Shown here piece by piece: positions 24,975 through 34,600 of a DNA stretch of 64,000 bases (its first letter is position 1; each line of letters starts with the position of its first letter). The stretch covers positions 3,348,001 through 3,412,000 of the forward strand of contig OZ246956.1 of the NCBI GenBank assembly GCA_965232105.1, in the 5' to 3' direction. The DNA is from Multivorans sp965232105. Its GTDB lineage: Bacteria > Acidobacteriota > Thermoanaerobaculia > Multivoradales > Multivoraceae. Below the pieces are notes generated by a model. The model worked only from the letters and a program-made list of their open reading frames with translations, searched no databases and had not been told where the DNA came from. A program made the translations under genes and the position numbers.

Positions 24975-26693
24975 ATGTACATCGAGCGCGTACCCAACCG
25001 CAACTCACCACCGGCCGTCCTGCTCCGAGAGTCCTACCGACAGGACGGAAAGGTCAAGAAACGCACCCTCGCAAACCTCTCCAAGTGGCCCGATCAACTC
25101 GTCGAAGGATTCAGAACACTGCTCAAGGGAGGCATAGCCCTCCCCTCACTCGACGACGCCTTCCAGATCGTGCGGGCCAAGCCCCACGGACACGTCGCCG
25201 CCGTCCTCGGCACAATCAGAAAACTCGGCCTCGAACGACTGCTCGACCGCAAACCCTCCCCGCAACGGGCGCTCGTCGTCGCCATGATCGCCGCGCGCAT
25301 CCTCGAACCGCGGTCCAAGCTCGCTACTGCCCGAGGACTCGCCAGCGAAACCGCCAACCACACCCTCGCCGAGGAACTCGGCGTCGAAGACGCCTCCGCC
25401 GACGACCTCTACGACGCCATGGACTGGCTGCTCTCTCGCCAGGCGAAGATCGAACGCGCTCTCGCCAAGCGGCATCTCGAAGACGGCTCGCTCGTCCTCT
25501 GCGACCTGACCTCGGTCTACCTCGAAGGCAGAGAGTGCGCGCTGGCCAGACACGGCTACTCCAGGGACAAGAAGCGAGGCAAGCTACAGATCGTCCTCGC
25601 CCTGCTCTGCAACCGGGAGGGATGCCCGGTGGCCGTCGAGGTCTTCGAGGGAAACACCGCCGACCCCGGCGCGCTGAGCAGCCAGGTGCACAAGCTCCGC
25701 GACCGCTTCTCGCTGGATCGGATCGTCATCGTCGGAGACCGCGGACTGATCACCAACGCCCGCATCGAGGAAGACCTCGAACCCGCCGGCCTGGCCTGGA
25801 TCAGCGCCCTGCGCGCGCCGGCGATCCGCACCCTGGCCGAGCAGGGCCACCTGCAACTGTCGCTCTTCGACCAGCGGGACATGGCGGAGATCAGTGTCCC
25901 GGAGCTTTACCCCAAGGAACGCCTGATCGTGTGCCGGAACCCGCTTCTGGCCGCCGAACGGCGCCGCAAGCGTCTGGACCTGCTCGACAGGACCGACGAA
26001 CTCCTCGAAGCCGTCGAAAAGGCCACGAAGCGAAACAACAGGCCGCTTCGCGGCAGCAAGGAAATCGCTGTCAGAGCCGACCGCGCCCTGCGCAAGTACA
26101 AGGTCGGCAAGCACTACGACATCGAGGTCGCCGACGACGGCTTCAACTGGCGCCGCAACCAGCAGCGCATCGACAAGGAAGCGGCACTCGACGGCCTCTA
26201 TGTCATCCGAACCAACGTCCCGGAGGCCGACCTGCCCGCCGAGGAAGCCGTCCGCTCCTACAAGAGCCTCAGCCGCGTCGAACGAGCCTTCCGCAGCCTC
26301 AAGAGCGTCGACCTCAAGGTGCGCCCCGTGCATCACCGGCTCGCCGGACGCGTGCGCGCCCATGTCCTCCTCTGCGTCCTCGCCTACTACGTCGAGTGGC
26401 ACATGCGAAAACGCCTCGCGCCCATCCTCTTTGACGACCACCGCAAGACCGACGACCGAGCGTCCCCCGTCCTGCCGGCGCGGAAATCGAACGCCGCGAA
26501 GCTCAAGGCCAACTCCGGACGCACCGACGACGCACTCCCCGTGCACAGCTTCCAGACACTCCTCCAAGACCTCGCCACGATGACCAGAAACCGCGTCAGG
26601 ATGCCGGGCAACGACTCCGCGACAGCCAACGTCCTCGCGCGGCCCACCACGCTCCAGGACGAAGCCTTCAGACTCCTCGACCTACGACCCTGA
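24975..26693 (+). CDS. IS1634-family DDE transposase
   Basis: This 572-residue transposase of the IS4/IS1634 type moves the element by cut-and-paste. The family N-terminus is clear: MYIERVPNRNSPPAVLLRES, then VKKRTLANLSKWP. The catalytic acidic residues fit Asp in LCDLTSVYLEG (near residue 178), Asp in IVGDRGLITNAR (near 256), and Glu in SLSRVERAFRSLKSVDLKVRPVHH (near 438), the usual Y-(2)-R-(3)-E-(6)-K type region. The length is normal and the frame is unbroken. AGGAAG lies just before the ATG. Codon choice is more C-ending and A-bearing than in neighbouring genes, in keeping with recent arrival. Confidence 0.95.
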   Translation: MYIERVPNRNSPPAVLLRESYRQDGKVKKRTLANLSKWPDQLVEGFRTLLKGGIALPSLDDAFQIVRAKPHGHVAAVLGTIRKLGLERLLDRKPSPQRALVVAMIAARILEPRSKLATARGLASETANHTLAEELGVEDASADDLYDAMDWLLSRQAKIERALAKRHLEDGSLVLCDLTSVYLEGRECALARHGYSRDKKRGKLQIVLALLCNREGCPVAVEVFEGNTADPGALSSQVHKLRDRFSLDRIVIVGDRGLITNARIEEDLEPAGLAWISALRAPAIRTLAEQGHLQLSLFDQRDMAEISVPELYPKERLIVCRNPLLAAERRRKRLDLLDRTDELLEAVEKATKRNNRPLRGSKEIAVRADRALRKYKVGKHYDIEVADDGFNWRRNQQRIDKEAALDGLYVIRTNVPEADLPAEEAVRSYKSLSRVERAFRSLKSVDLKVRPVHHRLAGRVRAHVLLCVLAYYVEWHMRKRLAPILFDDHRKTDDRASPVLPARKSNAAKLKANSGRTDDALPVHSFQTLLQDLATMTRNRVRMPGNDSATANVLARPTTLQDEAFRLLDLRP

Positions 26694-26772
26694 CCGGAGC
26701 GCGTACCCAGTAACGTACACGCCGAATCCACCACAAGCCCAGTACTTACAAGGGATTCCCCATCTCGCTGCG

Positions 26773-26788
26773 CAGAACTTCGGTCTAG
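26773..26788 (-). repeat. IS right terminal inverted repeat
   Basis: This is the inverse match of 24812-24827. It contains the receptor stop codon (TAG on the minus strand at 26787-26785). Confidence 0.85.
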
Positions 26789-29700
26789 AACTGGATCTTG
26801 AAGTTCGCCCGGATCTGCCGCGGGCGCTGGAAGAACCGGCGCACCGGCAGGACCTCACCCGAGCTGTTCCAGGAGCGGCGGCGCTGCTGGTTCGTCGCGT
26901 TCAGCACCTCGACCCGGAGTTCGCCGCGGGTGTTCCGGTACCCGAGAGGGAAGCCCCAGGCGCCGGTCAGGTTGACGGTGTACTCGTCCGCGGTGCGGCG
27001 GCCCTCCGTACCCGACGGGTGGAGGGGGAAGCCGACTCCCGTGTTCGACGTGCCGGGCCGCTGGTTCGCATTCGCGTCCGTCACGTCGACCGGCAGGCAG
27101 ATCGGAATCGAGTCCGGGATGCCGGGCGGCCTCGGACCGCAGGGCCGTTCGTAGCCGGCGCCCGATGACGTGTTCCAGGGCGTTCCGGTCTGGAAGGTCA
27201 GGTGGCCGCCCAGCGTCAGGTCCTGGCTGCCCAGGCGCCAGGACTTGAATCCGAACGAGTTGTAGATCCACTCGCGGTCATAGGTGCCGTTCGCGCCGCG
27301 CTTGTTGATCATGCTGGCCGGGAAGCCCAGCCAGTCCGTCAGTCGGGCGACGCAGTCTTCCGGATAGAGCGGCGTCCTGCCGGTCCTGCGGTCCGGCCTG
27401 GTCTGGCCAGCCTGACAACTATCGATGTTCTGCTGGTTCAGCACGACGTGAGCCGCCTCGAGGTAGCTGCTGTTCGTGTTGTTCCACCAGGCCCCGGCGC
27501 CGGTCGTGTCCGTGCTGGCCCAGGCCACGTTGTTGTAGAGCGCCCAGCCGTCCGCGAAGCGCCGGTTCAACTGAACCTGAACCCCCTTGAACGAGTTCTT
27601 GGCGGGATCCGCCATCTCCAGGGCCTCGCGGTTCAGTTGGGAGGGACGCTCGGCGGGATCGTAGCCCTGCGCTGCCCAGGTCGCGGCCCGCGCGTCATCG
27701 AACGCTACCAGGATGTCGAACAGGTCGTGGTAGTTCTCCGTGATGCCGATGTTCCGGCCCTTGTGGTCGAGCTGGTTGTTGGAGAACATCATGTCCTGCA
27801 TCTGCCACTCGATGTACTTGATGTCGAGCGCCCAGTTCGGACGGAACTGCCATTCGAGGCCGAGGATGCCCTCCTGCTTGTAGTACGTCTGCACGTCGTA
27901 GTCGAGGACGCCGGCCTGGACCGCGTCCCACATGCGACCCGGCGTCGTCAACTCCCAGGACAGGTTGTAGCCCGGCAGAGGCGCGCCGACCGTCCCTGAG
28001 TTGATCGAGTCTCGCCGCTGGGGAACCCGGCAGCCGTAGTTCGTCAGGCCGACGGCCATCAGGAAGTCGAATGTTCCGATGTCCGCCGGATCGCAGAACA
28101 GAAACACCTCGTGTCCCTCGTAGCCGTTCCAGAGATCGTGCATGCTGGGAACGTTCGAGTCTCCGCCGGAGATCCACGCCTGGTTCAGCATCGCGTGGTA
28201 CTGGCCCCAACTCGCGTTGAGCAGCAGGGCGCCGTCGCCCTTCACGTCGTAGGAGAGATTGATCCGCGGGTCGACGTAGGTGTCGTCGATGACCTTGCGC
28301 CGGACGTCGTTCCAGGCTTCCTGGTTCTCGGCCCTGAGACCGACGTGGACCACCCAGTGATCGCCGACCGTGAAGCGGTCGCGGATGTAGAAACCTATGT
28401 CGCTCACCTCGGTGTCGCCGCTGCCGCGGCCCACGCAGGTGCCTGGCGTACGGACGATCTCGCCGTTCACGTGTTCGACTGTCGTCGGCCGGTGGGGCGA
28501 ACCGTCCGGGGCGTTGCCTTCACAGGTGAGAAGGGTCGAGTTGTGGTCCGTGAAGTAGCACGTCCGCCCGCGGATGGCGGAGGTTCCGGTCCGCGTGAAC
28601 GGTGTGGCGCAGGTGTCGTCGGCGATCGTTCCGGCGCCGAGAAAGCCGAACGGGTTCGTCGGGTCGAAGCCCCACCCCTGGATGAGGGGCACACGGGCGT
28701 TCTCGCCCTCCCACTTCGTGTCCTGGTAGTCGATGCCGTACTTCAGCTCGTGGTTGGCGCCGACGAACTGAGTCAGGCCGGCGTTCGCCTGCTCGCGCGG
28801 GAACGCGTTGAAGCCGAAGCCGTCCGACAGGATCCAGCCGTTGTGCCAGGACGAGAGGTTCTCGGCGTCCCGGTAGACGTTGTAGTTGTTGCCGGGGTAG
28901 AAGATCCCCTTGCTCGCGTCGAACGGGAAGCGCAGCGGGTAGCTCGTGTCACCGCCCGAGGTGTTCGTCGCCGTGTGACCGGCGACCGGTCCGCGGTCGA
29001 GCGACTTGGCCTGCAGGCAGGTCTCCACCATGCGCGCGGGCGTCTCCGGGTAGTTGTCCTGGGACAGCCACTCGAGGATGGGGATGCCGTCCACCGCCTG
29101 GGCGGCGGGGTTCTCCTGCTCCAGGAGGTCGTGACAGGCGAGGAACTTGTTCTCCTGGGTCTCCTGGTCGGCGATCTTCGCTTCCAGGAACCAGTTGCTC
29201 GAGATCGCGTAGTTCCAACTGATCGTTGCCAGCACGCTGTCGTTCTCGTGCGGCGTCGGCGTCCAGTAGTCGTAGGACTGCCAGTTGAAGTAGTTCCGAA
29301 ACGCCGGCGTGTCGATCGCCGAGGCGGCGAAGGAGTGTTCCGCGGAAGGCTGCATGTTCAGCTTGAAGATGCGGGCGTCGCTGTAGAGGCTGACGTCGTA
29401 CGGGTCACCGCCGAGCAGACGCTCGGAGTAGGCGTCGTCGAACTCGCTTAGCCCTACGAAGAACCAGGCCTTGTCCCTCCGGATCGGACCACCGGCCGAG
29501 AACTCGTAGCCGTCGCTGGAACCGGCCCACTCGTCGGTGCCGGGGAGGCAGGCGTCGCGATTGATTGTCGAGACCTCTTCGATCACGCTCCGGGGAATCT
29601 GGCCGCGGCCCTGGTCCCGCTCGTCGCCGTGGCAGCGTTCGAACCAGTCGACCGGGTACGGCCGGGTCCGGCGTTCCGCCAGCGAGGGCTGGTCCCTGTA

Positions 29701-30465
29701 GTCCGCGCCCCAGTCCACTCGCTGGTGGTTCCAGAGCACATCGCTGTGCCACCGGTTCGTGCCCGACTTGACGATCACGTTGGTCGAGGAGCCGACGTAG
29801 CGGCCGTACTCGGCGGAGGAGCCGCCCGCCTCCATCGAGACCTCGGTGACCGCGGTCGTGGGCAGGAAGACCCGGCTGCCGCCGAACTTGGCGAACGTCG
29901 TGTCGACGCCGTCGACGTAGACGCCCTGGTCGGCGAAGTGGGTGCCGTTGACCGACGGCCGTGTCTGCTGGATGTCGTCATTCTCCGCGTCGGCGGTGAC
30001 GCCCGGCAACGCGTTGATTACGCCGTAGTACGTGCGCGTCGTGCCGGCGGTCTGCTCGCCGATCTCGGACGTCACGGTGCTGCCCGCGGTGACGTTGAAC
30101 TTGTCGACCATCGGCGTCTGCGCCGTGACGTCGACGACGCCGCCTTCGACCGCCGCCTGCAGTGTGAGGTCGACGGCCTTGCGGTCGCCGGCGGCGGCGT
30201 GGAAGGACGCCTGAGCCGTGCCGAGGCCTTCCAGTTCCGCGTTTAGTTGGTAGGTGTCCGGCACGACGCCGACGAACCGGAACTGGCCGTTCTCGTCGGT
30301 GACCGAGAACTTGTCGCCGCGGGGACTCGAGAGGGTGACGCTGACGCCAGGAAGGGCGGAGCCTCCCGGGTCAACGATCGTGCCACTGACGGTGGCGGTT
30401 TCAGGGGCATCGGCGACTGCGCCGAGTGGGACGAACAACATCAGAACCACGGCGAGTCGCTTCAT
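26785..30465 (-). CDS. TonB-dependent receptor with carboxypeptidase-regulatory-like domain (receptor 1)
   Basis: This 1226-residue outer-membrane receptor takes up a large ligand with energy from TonB. The order of parts is a signal peptide (to about AVADA), a beta-sandwich CarboxypepD-reg-like domain (ATVSGTIVDPGGSALPGVSV, residues 20-100), a TonB-box-like VVDVTAQTPMVDKFNVTAG, a plug (NALPGVTADAENDDIQQTRPSVNG), and a long beta-barrel ending in KIQF with a terminal aromatic. ATG at 30465 is chosen because GAGGAGG lies about 6 bases upstream and the paralogues start alike. It is the most distant of the four paralogues here. Its stop codon lies inside the end of the IS element, so its own terminator hairpin is displaced to 24772-24799. 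Confidence 0.9.
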   Translation of the reverse strand: MKRLAVVLMLFVPLGAVADAPETATVSGTIVDPGGSALPGVSVTLSSPRGDKFSVTDENGQFRFVGVVPDTYQLNAELEGLGTAQASFHAAAGDRKAVDLTLQAAVEGGVVDVTAQTPMVDKFNVTAGSTVTSEIGEQTAGTTRTYYGVINALPGVTADAENDDIQQTRPSVNGTHFADQGVYVDGVDTTFAKFGGSRVFLPTTAVTEVSMEAGGSSAEYGRYVGSSTNVIVKSGTNRWHSDVLWNHQRVDWGADYRDQPSLAERRTRPYPVDWFERCHGDERDQGRGQIPRSVIEEVSTINRDACLPGTDEWAGSSDGYEFSAGGPIRRDKAWFFVGLSEFDDAYSERLLGGDPYDVSLYSDARIFKLNMQPSAEHSFAASAIDTPAFRNYFNWQSYDYWTPTPHENDSVLATISWNYAISSNWFLEAKIADQETQENKFLACHDLLEQENPAAQAVDGIPILEWLSQDNYPETPARMVETCLQAKSLDRGPVAGHTATNTSGGDTSYPLRFPFDASKGIFYPGNNYNVYRDAENLSSWHNGWILSDGFGFNAFPREQANAGLTQFVGANHELKYGIDYQDTKWEGENARVPLIQGWGFDPTNPFGFLGAGTIADDTCATPFTRTGTSAIRGRTCYFTDHNSTLLTCEGNAPDGSPHRPTTVEHVNGEIVRTPGTCVGRGSGDTEVSDIGFYIRDRFTVGDHWVVHVGLRAENQEAWNDVRRKVIDDTYVDPRINLSYDVKGDGALLLNASWGQYHAMLNQAWISGGDSNVPSMHDLWNGYEGHEVFLFCDPADIGTFDFLMAVGLTNYGCRVPQRRDSINSGTVGAPLPGYNLSWELTTPGRMWDAVQAGVLDYDVQTYYKQEGILGLEWQFRPNWALDIKYIEWQMQDMMFSNNQLDHKGRNIGITENYHDLFDILVAFDDARAATWAAQGYDPAERPSQLNREALEMADPAKNSFKGVQVQLNRRFADGWALYNNVAWASTDTTGAGAWWNNTNSSYLEAAHVVLNQQNIDSCQAGQTRPDRRTGRTPLYPEDCVARLTDWLGFPASMINKRGANGTYDREWIYNSFGFKSWRLGSQDLTLGGHLTFQTGTPWNTSSGAGYERPCGPRPPGIPDSIPICLPVDVTDANANQRPGTSNTGVGFPLHPSGTEGRRTADEYTVNLTGAWGFPLGYRNTRGELRVEVLNATNQQRRRSWNSSGEVLPVRRFFQRPRQIRANFKIQF

Positions 30466-30503
30466 GGATCCTCCTCGGATCGATTTCAAGGCGTGTACGG
30501 CCG

Positions 30504-30531
30504 ACTATAGGAGGAGGCTCCCGCATGTCAA
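30504..30531 (-). promoter_or_regulatory. Promoter of receptor 1
   Basis: On the minus strand TTGACA (30531-30526), a 16-bp spacer and TATAGT (30509-30504) lie about 40-65 bases before the ATG. The -35 box is perfect and the -10 box matches 5 of 6. The same layout precedes the other receptor genes. Confidence 0.65.
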
Positions 30532-30566
30532 GGAAGGCTCGGTTTCCTCCATACGTGCGCTGACAC

Positions 30567-30580
30567 TCCGGAATTCTGGA
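30567..30580. promoter_or_regulatory. 14-bp dyad upstream of receptor 1 promoter
   Basis: TCCGGAATTCTGGA is a near-perfect palindrome 35 bases upstream of the -35 box. A copy with one change (TCCGGGATTCTGGA) lies at the same distance from the receptor 2 promoter. It is a candidate activator-binding site. Confidence 0.5.
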
Positions 30581-30643
30581 GTCTAGGGTCGGCCTGTCGG
30601 CGGGAGGGAGCGCCGCGGGTTGGTCGCGTTGAGCTTCCTGGTG

Positions 30644-30673
30644 CTTGATGAACTGGTGCGATCAAGTTATTCT
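30644..30673 (+). promoter_or_regulatory. Promoter and operator-like inverted repeat of the VapBC-type module
   Basis: TTGATG (30645-30650), a 17-bp spacer, and TATTCT (30668-30673) form a plausible promoter. CTTGAT (30644-30649) and ATCAAG (30661-30666) are inverted repeats overlapping it, as expected for antitoxin autoregulation. Transcription would start about 3 bases before the ATG at 30683, and no ribosome site is seen, so the message is probably leaderless. Confidence 0.5.
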
Positions 30674-30682
30674 CTGCACACC

Positions 30683-30955
30683 ATGAGGACGACCATCTCT
30701 CTCGAGGACAGACTGGCGATTCAGGTGCGGCGCGCGGCTGCTCTTCGAGGTCTCAGCGTGAGCCGCTTCATCGCCAACACTCTGGCCGACGCGCTGAAGA
30801 AGCGGGTCCCGGTAGAGCCGGCGCCGTTCCGGCTGGTCACGGTCGATGGGGACGGACCGCGGCCCGAATTCAACATAGACCAGCCGCGAGCGCTCGAAGT
30901 GGCCGAGGACGAGGCTCGCCTTCAGAGGCCCGGCTCTTCTGACGCAGCGGAATGA
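30683..30955 (+). CDS. Ribbon-helix-helix-like antitoxin of VapBC-type module
   Basis: This 90-residue protein begins MRTTISLEDRLAIQVRRAAALRGLSVSRFIANTLADALKKR, the strand-helix-helix pattern of CopG/RHH DNA-binding antitoxins. An acidic tail would bind the toxin. ATG at 30683 is preferred over an extension to 30620, because the promoter lies just before it and the RHH strand begins here. The PIN toxin gene starts one base after its stop. It is divergent from TonB receptor 1. Confidence 0.8.
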   Translation: MRTTISLEDRLAIQVRRAAALRGLSVSRFIANTLADALKKRVPVEPAPFRLVTVDGDGPRPEFNIDQPRALEVAEDEARLQRPGSSDAAE

Positions 30956-30956
30956 C

Positions 30957-31406
30957 GTGTTGCTGCCGGACGTCAACGTACTGATCTACGCACACCGAGC
31001 GGACTCGAGCCCGGATCATCCGCACTACGCGGAGTGGTTGACGCGGCTGGCGACCGGAGCTGAGCCCTTCGCCCTGTCCGTGCCGGTTCTGGTGGGCTTC
31101 GTACGGATCGTGACGAATTCCCGCATCTTCCGACCGCCTTCGACTCTCGACCAGGCATTCGCTTTCCTGGCCGAATTGTCGGCGCGGCCGAACGCCCGCC
31201 TTGTGGCGCCCGGCCCCGACCATATGGAGATCTTCGAGCGGGTTTGCCGTGACTCGCGGGCGACCGGAAAGCTGGTGGCCGACGCGCATCACGCGGCGGT
31301 CGCCATCGAGCATGGTTGCACGATGGTCTCGACCGATGCCGACTTCGCGCGGTTTCCCGCCCTGAGGTGGCGACATCCGCTGCGCCCCACAGCCGATTCG
31401 GGGTGA
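30957..31406 (+). CDS. vapC: VapC-like PIN-domain toxin
   Basis: This 149-residue PIN-domain RNase toxin starts MLLPDVNVLIYAHRADSSPDHPHYAEWL, characteristic of the PIN subfamily first defined in Mycobacterium tuberculosis. The active-site acids fit Asp5, a later Asp in LVADAHHAAVAIEHG, and Asp residues in MVSTDADFARFP. The GTG start lies one base after the antitoxin stop, so translation is coupled. All expected acidic positions are present, so the module looks functional. It is the second toxin-antitoxin pair in the window, and it belongs to a different PIN subfamily from the one at 2344. Confidence 0.9.
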   Translation: MLLPDVNVLIYAHRADSSPDHPHYAEWLTRLATGAEPFALSVPVLVGFVRIVTNSRIFRPPSTLDQAFAFLAELSARPNARLVAPGPDHMEIFERVCRDSRATGKLVADAHHAAVAIEHGCTMVSTDADFARFPALRWRHPLRPTADSG

Positions 31407-31615
31407 GCTCCGGCTTGGTTGGTCGTCATCGACATGTGCCCCCAGGCGAAGGTCAGCGAGCTTCTCCTCGGGGGCAACGGCAACGGGGGCGGTGGCGAGG
31501 AACTGGTGGCCGGAGATCCTTCCCTGGAACTCCAGGTTCAGACGCTCAACAACCTCGCCGTGCAGGACATTCCAGCTGGCGCATGGCGCAGCGTTCGTTC
31601 CTGGGTGATCGACGG

Positions 31616-31683
31616 AAAAGGGGAGAGAGCCGAAGCCCTCTCCCCGTTGTTTCCTCTGAACCGGAGGCCGAAGCCCCGGGTTC
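31616..31683 (-). terminator. Two hairpins downstream of receptor 2
   Basis: The nearer structure, 31659-31683, is an imperfect stem (AACCGGAGGC with two mismatches) around loop CGAA. The farther one pairs GGGGAGAG (31620-31627) with CTCTCCCC (31638-31645), with further pairing up to the CGAA loop. On the minus strand it is followed by TTTTCC. This is a likely intrinsic terminator for receptor 2 and may also stop VapC transcripts. The rest of 31407-31696 shows no gene. Confidence 0.6.
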
Positions 31684-31696
31684 TTTCGATCCGGTC

Positions 31697-34600
31697 CTAG
31701 AACCGGAACTTGATCGAGGCTCGCATCTGCCGCGGGCGCTGGAAGTACCGGCGCACGGGGTAGACGTAGCCGCCGCCGTCCCAACTCCGGCGGCGTTGTT
31801 GGTCGGTGGCATTGAGCACCTCAACCCTGAACTCGCCACGGACATCCCGGTAGCCGAGGGGGAATCCCCAGGCGCCGGTGAGGTTGATCGTGTACTCGTC
31901 GGAGGTCCTTCGGCCCTCGGCTCCGAACGGGTGGAACCGGAAGCCGACGCCGCCCTGAGCGGTGCCGGGCCGGGTGTCGGTATTCGCGTTGTTGGGATCG
32001 GTCGGATCCTTGACGTAGGAGGCGCCTCCGGAGCGGGCCCACGGCGTACCGGTCTGGAACGTCAGGTGACCTCCAAGCGTGAGATCCTGGTTCCCGAGTC
32101 GCCACGTCTTGAACCCGAAGGAGTTGTAGATCCATGTCCGGTCGTTGACGCCGTTTGCCCCGCGCGCGTTGATCATGGACACGGGGTAACCGAGCCACTC
32201 GTCAAGCCGTTGGGCGCAGTCCTCAGGATAGAGCGGCAGGCGCCCCGTCCGACGATCCGGCGTCTCCATGCCGGTCTGGCACTGCTCGATGTGCGTCTCG
32301 TCGAGCACGAGGTGGACGCCCTCCAGGTAGTCGCCCTGCGTGTTGTTCCACCAGACGCCAGCGCCGGTGGTGTCGGTCTCGGACCAGGCGAGATTGTTGT
32401 AGATGGCCCAGCCGTCGTTGAAGCGCCTGTTCAACTGAATCTGGAGCCCCCTGTAGCCGTTCTTCGCCGGATCCGCCTGAGCGAGAGCCTCTCGGTTCAG
32501 AACGCTCGACGGGTTGCGGGTGCCGGGTTCGTTGCCGGCGGCGACCCAGGCCGCTTCCCTCGCGTCGTCGAATGCCGTCACTATCTCCGCGAGGTTGTGG
32601 TAATTCCCTGTAATGCCGATGTTCCGGCCCAGATGGTCCAACTGGAAGTTGGAGAACATCGAATCCTGGAGCTGCCAGTCGATGTACTTGACGTCGAGAG
32701 CCCAGTTGGGGCTGAACTGCCACTCGAGGCCCACGATCATCTCTTCCTTGTAGTAGGTCTGGATGTCGTAGTCGATGATTCCCGCCTGAACGGCGTCCCA
32801 CATCAGGCCGGGCTGTGCGAGTTGCCACGAGACGTTGTAGCCTGGCAGGGGCTGGCCGACGGTGCCGTCGCGGAGAGTGTCGCGACGTTGCGGGAGGTTG
32901 CAACTCCAGTTGATGAAGCCGAGAGCCCCCAGCAGATTGGCCGACGCCACATCGCCCGGGTCGCAGAAGAGGAACACTTCCCGCCCCTCGTAGCCGTTCC
33001 AGAGGTCGTGCATGCTCGGTCGCGCGACGTCGCCGCCGGAGATCCACGCCTGGTTGAGCATGGCGTGGTAGTGGCCGTAGGTGGCGTTCAGGAGCAGTGC
33101 GCCGTCGCCCTTGATGTCGTAGGAGATGTTGATTCGCGGGTCGATGTAGGTGTCGTCCACAACCTGGCGCCGGACGTCGTTCCAGGCTTCCTGGTTCTCC
33201 GTCCGGACGCCGAGGTTGATCACCCAGTGATCGCCGATCGTGAACCGGTCACGGATGTAGAAGCCGACATCCCGCACTTCCGTGTCGCCCGTTCCGCGGC
33301 CGACGCAGGTGCCTGGCGTACGTACGACTTCCCCGCCCTCGTGAGTGATCTGGGTCGGCCGATGGGGCATGCCGTCTCCGGCCAGACCTTCACACGTCAA
33401 GAGAGTCGAGTTGTAGTCTACGAAGTAGCAACCCCTGCCGCGGTTCGTGCGGAAGCCGTCCCAGGCTGCCGTCGGGTTGTCGGGGTTCGTGCCGGCGTTG
33501 CGGAACACGGAACATGAGTCGAGAACGTCCTCTCCTGCGTTGAGGAAGCCCCACGGGTTCGTGGCGTCAAAAGCCCACCCGTCCATCAACGGCACGCGGG
33601 CATTCTCGCCCTCCCACTTCGTGTCCTGATAGTCCATCCCGTACTTCAACTCGTGATTGGCGCCGACGAACTGGGTCAGCCCGACGTTCGCCTGCTCCCG
33701 CGGGAAGGCGTTGAAGCCGAAGCCGTCGGAGAGGATCCAGCCGTTGTGCCAGGCCGACAGGTTCTCGTTGTCCCGGTAGATGTTGTAGTTGTTGCCAGGA
33801 TAGAAGATGCCCTGGCTCGGGTCGAACGGGAAGCGTAGCGGGTAGCTCGAGTCGCCGCCCGACGTGTTCGTGGGGCTGTGGCCTGCGAGCGGTCCACGGT
33901 CGAGCGACTTGGCCTGCAGACAGGTTTCCACCAACCGCGCCGGCGCATTGGGGAAGTTGTCCTGCGACAGCCATTCAAGCAGTGGGACGCCGTTGGGGGT
34001 CAGCACCTCGGGGTTCTCCTGCTCCAGCTTGCCGTAGCACGCCAGGAACTTGTTCTCCTGCGTTTCCTGCTGGGCGACCTTCGCCTCCAGGAACCAGTTG
34101 TTCGAGATGGCCCAGTTCCAGTTGATCGTCGACAGCACGCTGTCGTTCTCGTGCGGCGTCGGCGTCCAGTAGTCGGACGACTGGTCGTTGAAGTAGTTTC
34201 GGTAGGCAGGCGTGTCCATCGTCGACGCGGCGAAGGAGTGCGCCGCGGACGACTGCATGTTCAGCTTGAGGATACGGGCGTCGTTGAACAGGCTGACGTC
34301 GTACGGGTCGCCGCCGAGCAGGCGTTCGTTGAAGGCGTCGTCGAACTCGCTCCAACCCAGGAAGAACCAGAACTTGTCGCGGCGGATCGGACCGCCGACG
34401 GAGATCTCGTGGCCGTTCGAAGCCCCGGCCCACTCGTCCGAGCCGGGCAGGCAGGCCTGCCGGTTCGTGTTGAAGACCTCCGAGACATCGGTGCCGCTAG
34501 GTATTTCGCCCCTGCCGGCGTCTCGCTCGTCGCCGTGGCAGCGCTTGAACCAGTCGGCAGGGTAGGGCTTGTTCTGGCGCTCCGTCAGCGAGAGTTGGTC

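Larger units (their letters stand above)
24811..26789. mobile_element. IS1634-like insertion sequence (complete)
   Basis: This unit of about 1.98 kb carries one DDE transposase gene between matched ends. The ends share CTAGACCGAAGTTCTG as inverted repeats at 24812-24827 and 26773-26788. The palindrome TCTAGA at 24811-24816 and 26784-26789 can be read either as the outer part of the inverted repeat or as a 6-bp target duplication, which fits the short duplications of this family. The right end falls on the TAG stop codon of the adjacent TonB receptor gene. An intact transposase, a good promoter and matching ends suggest a recent, possibly active copy. Confidence 0.88.
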
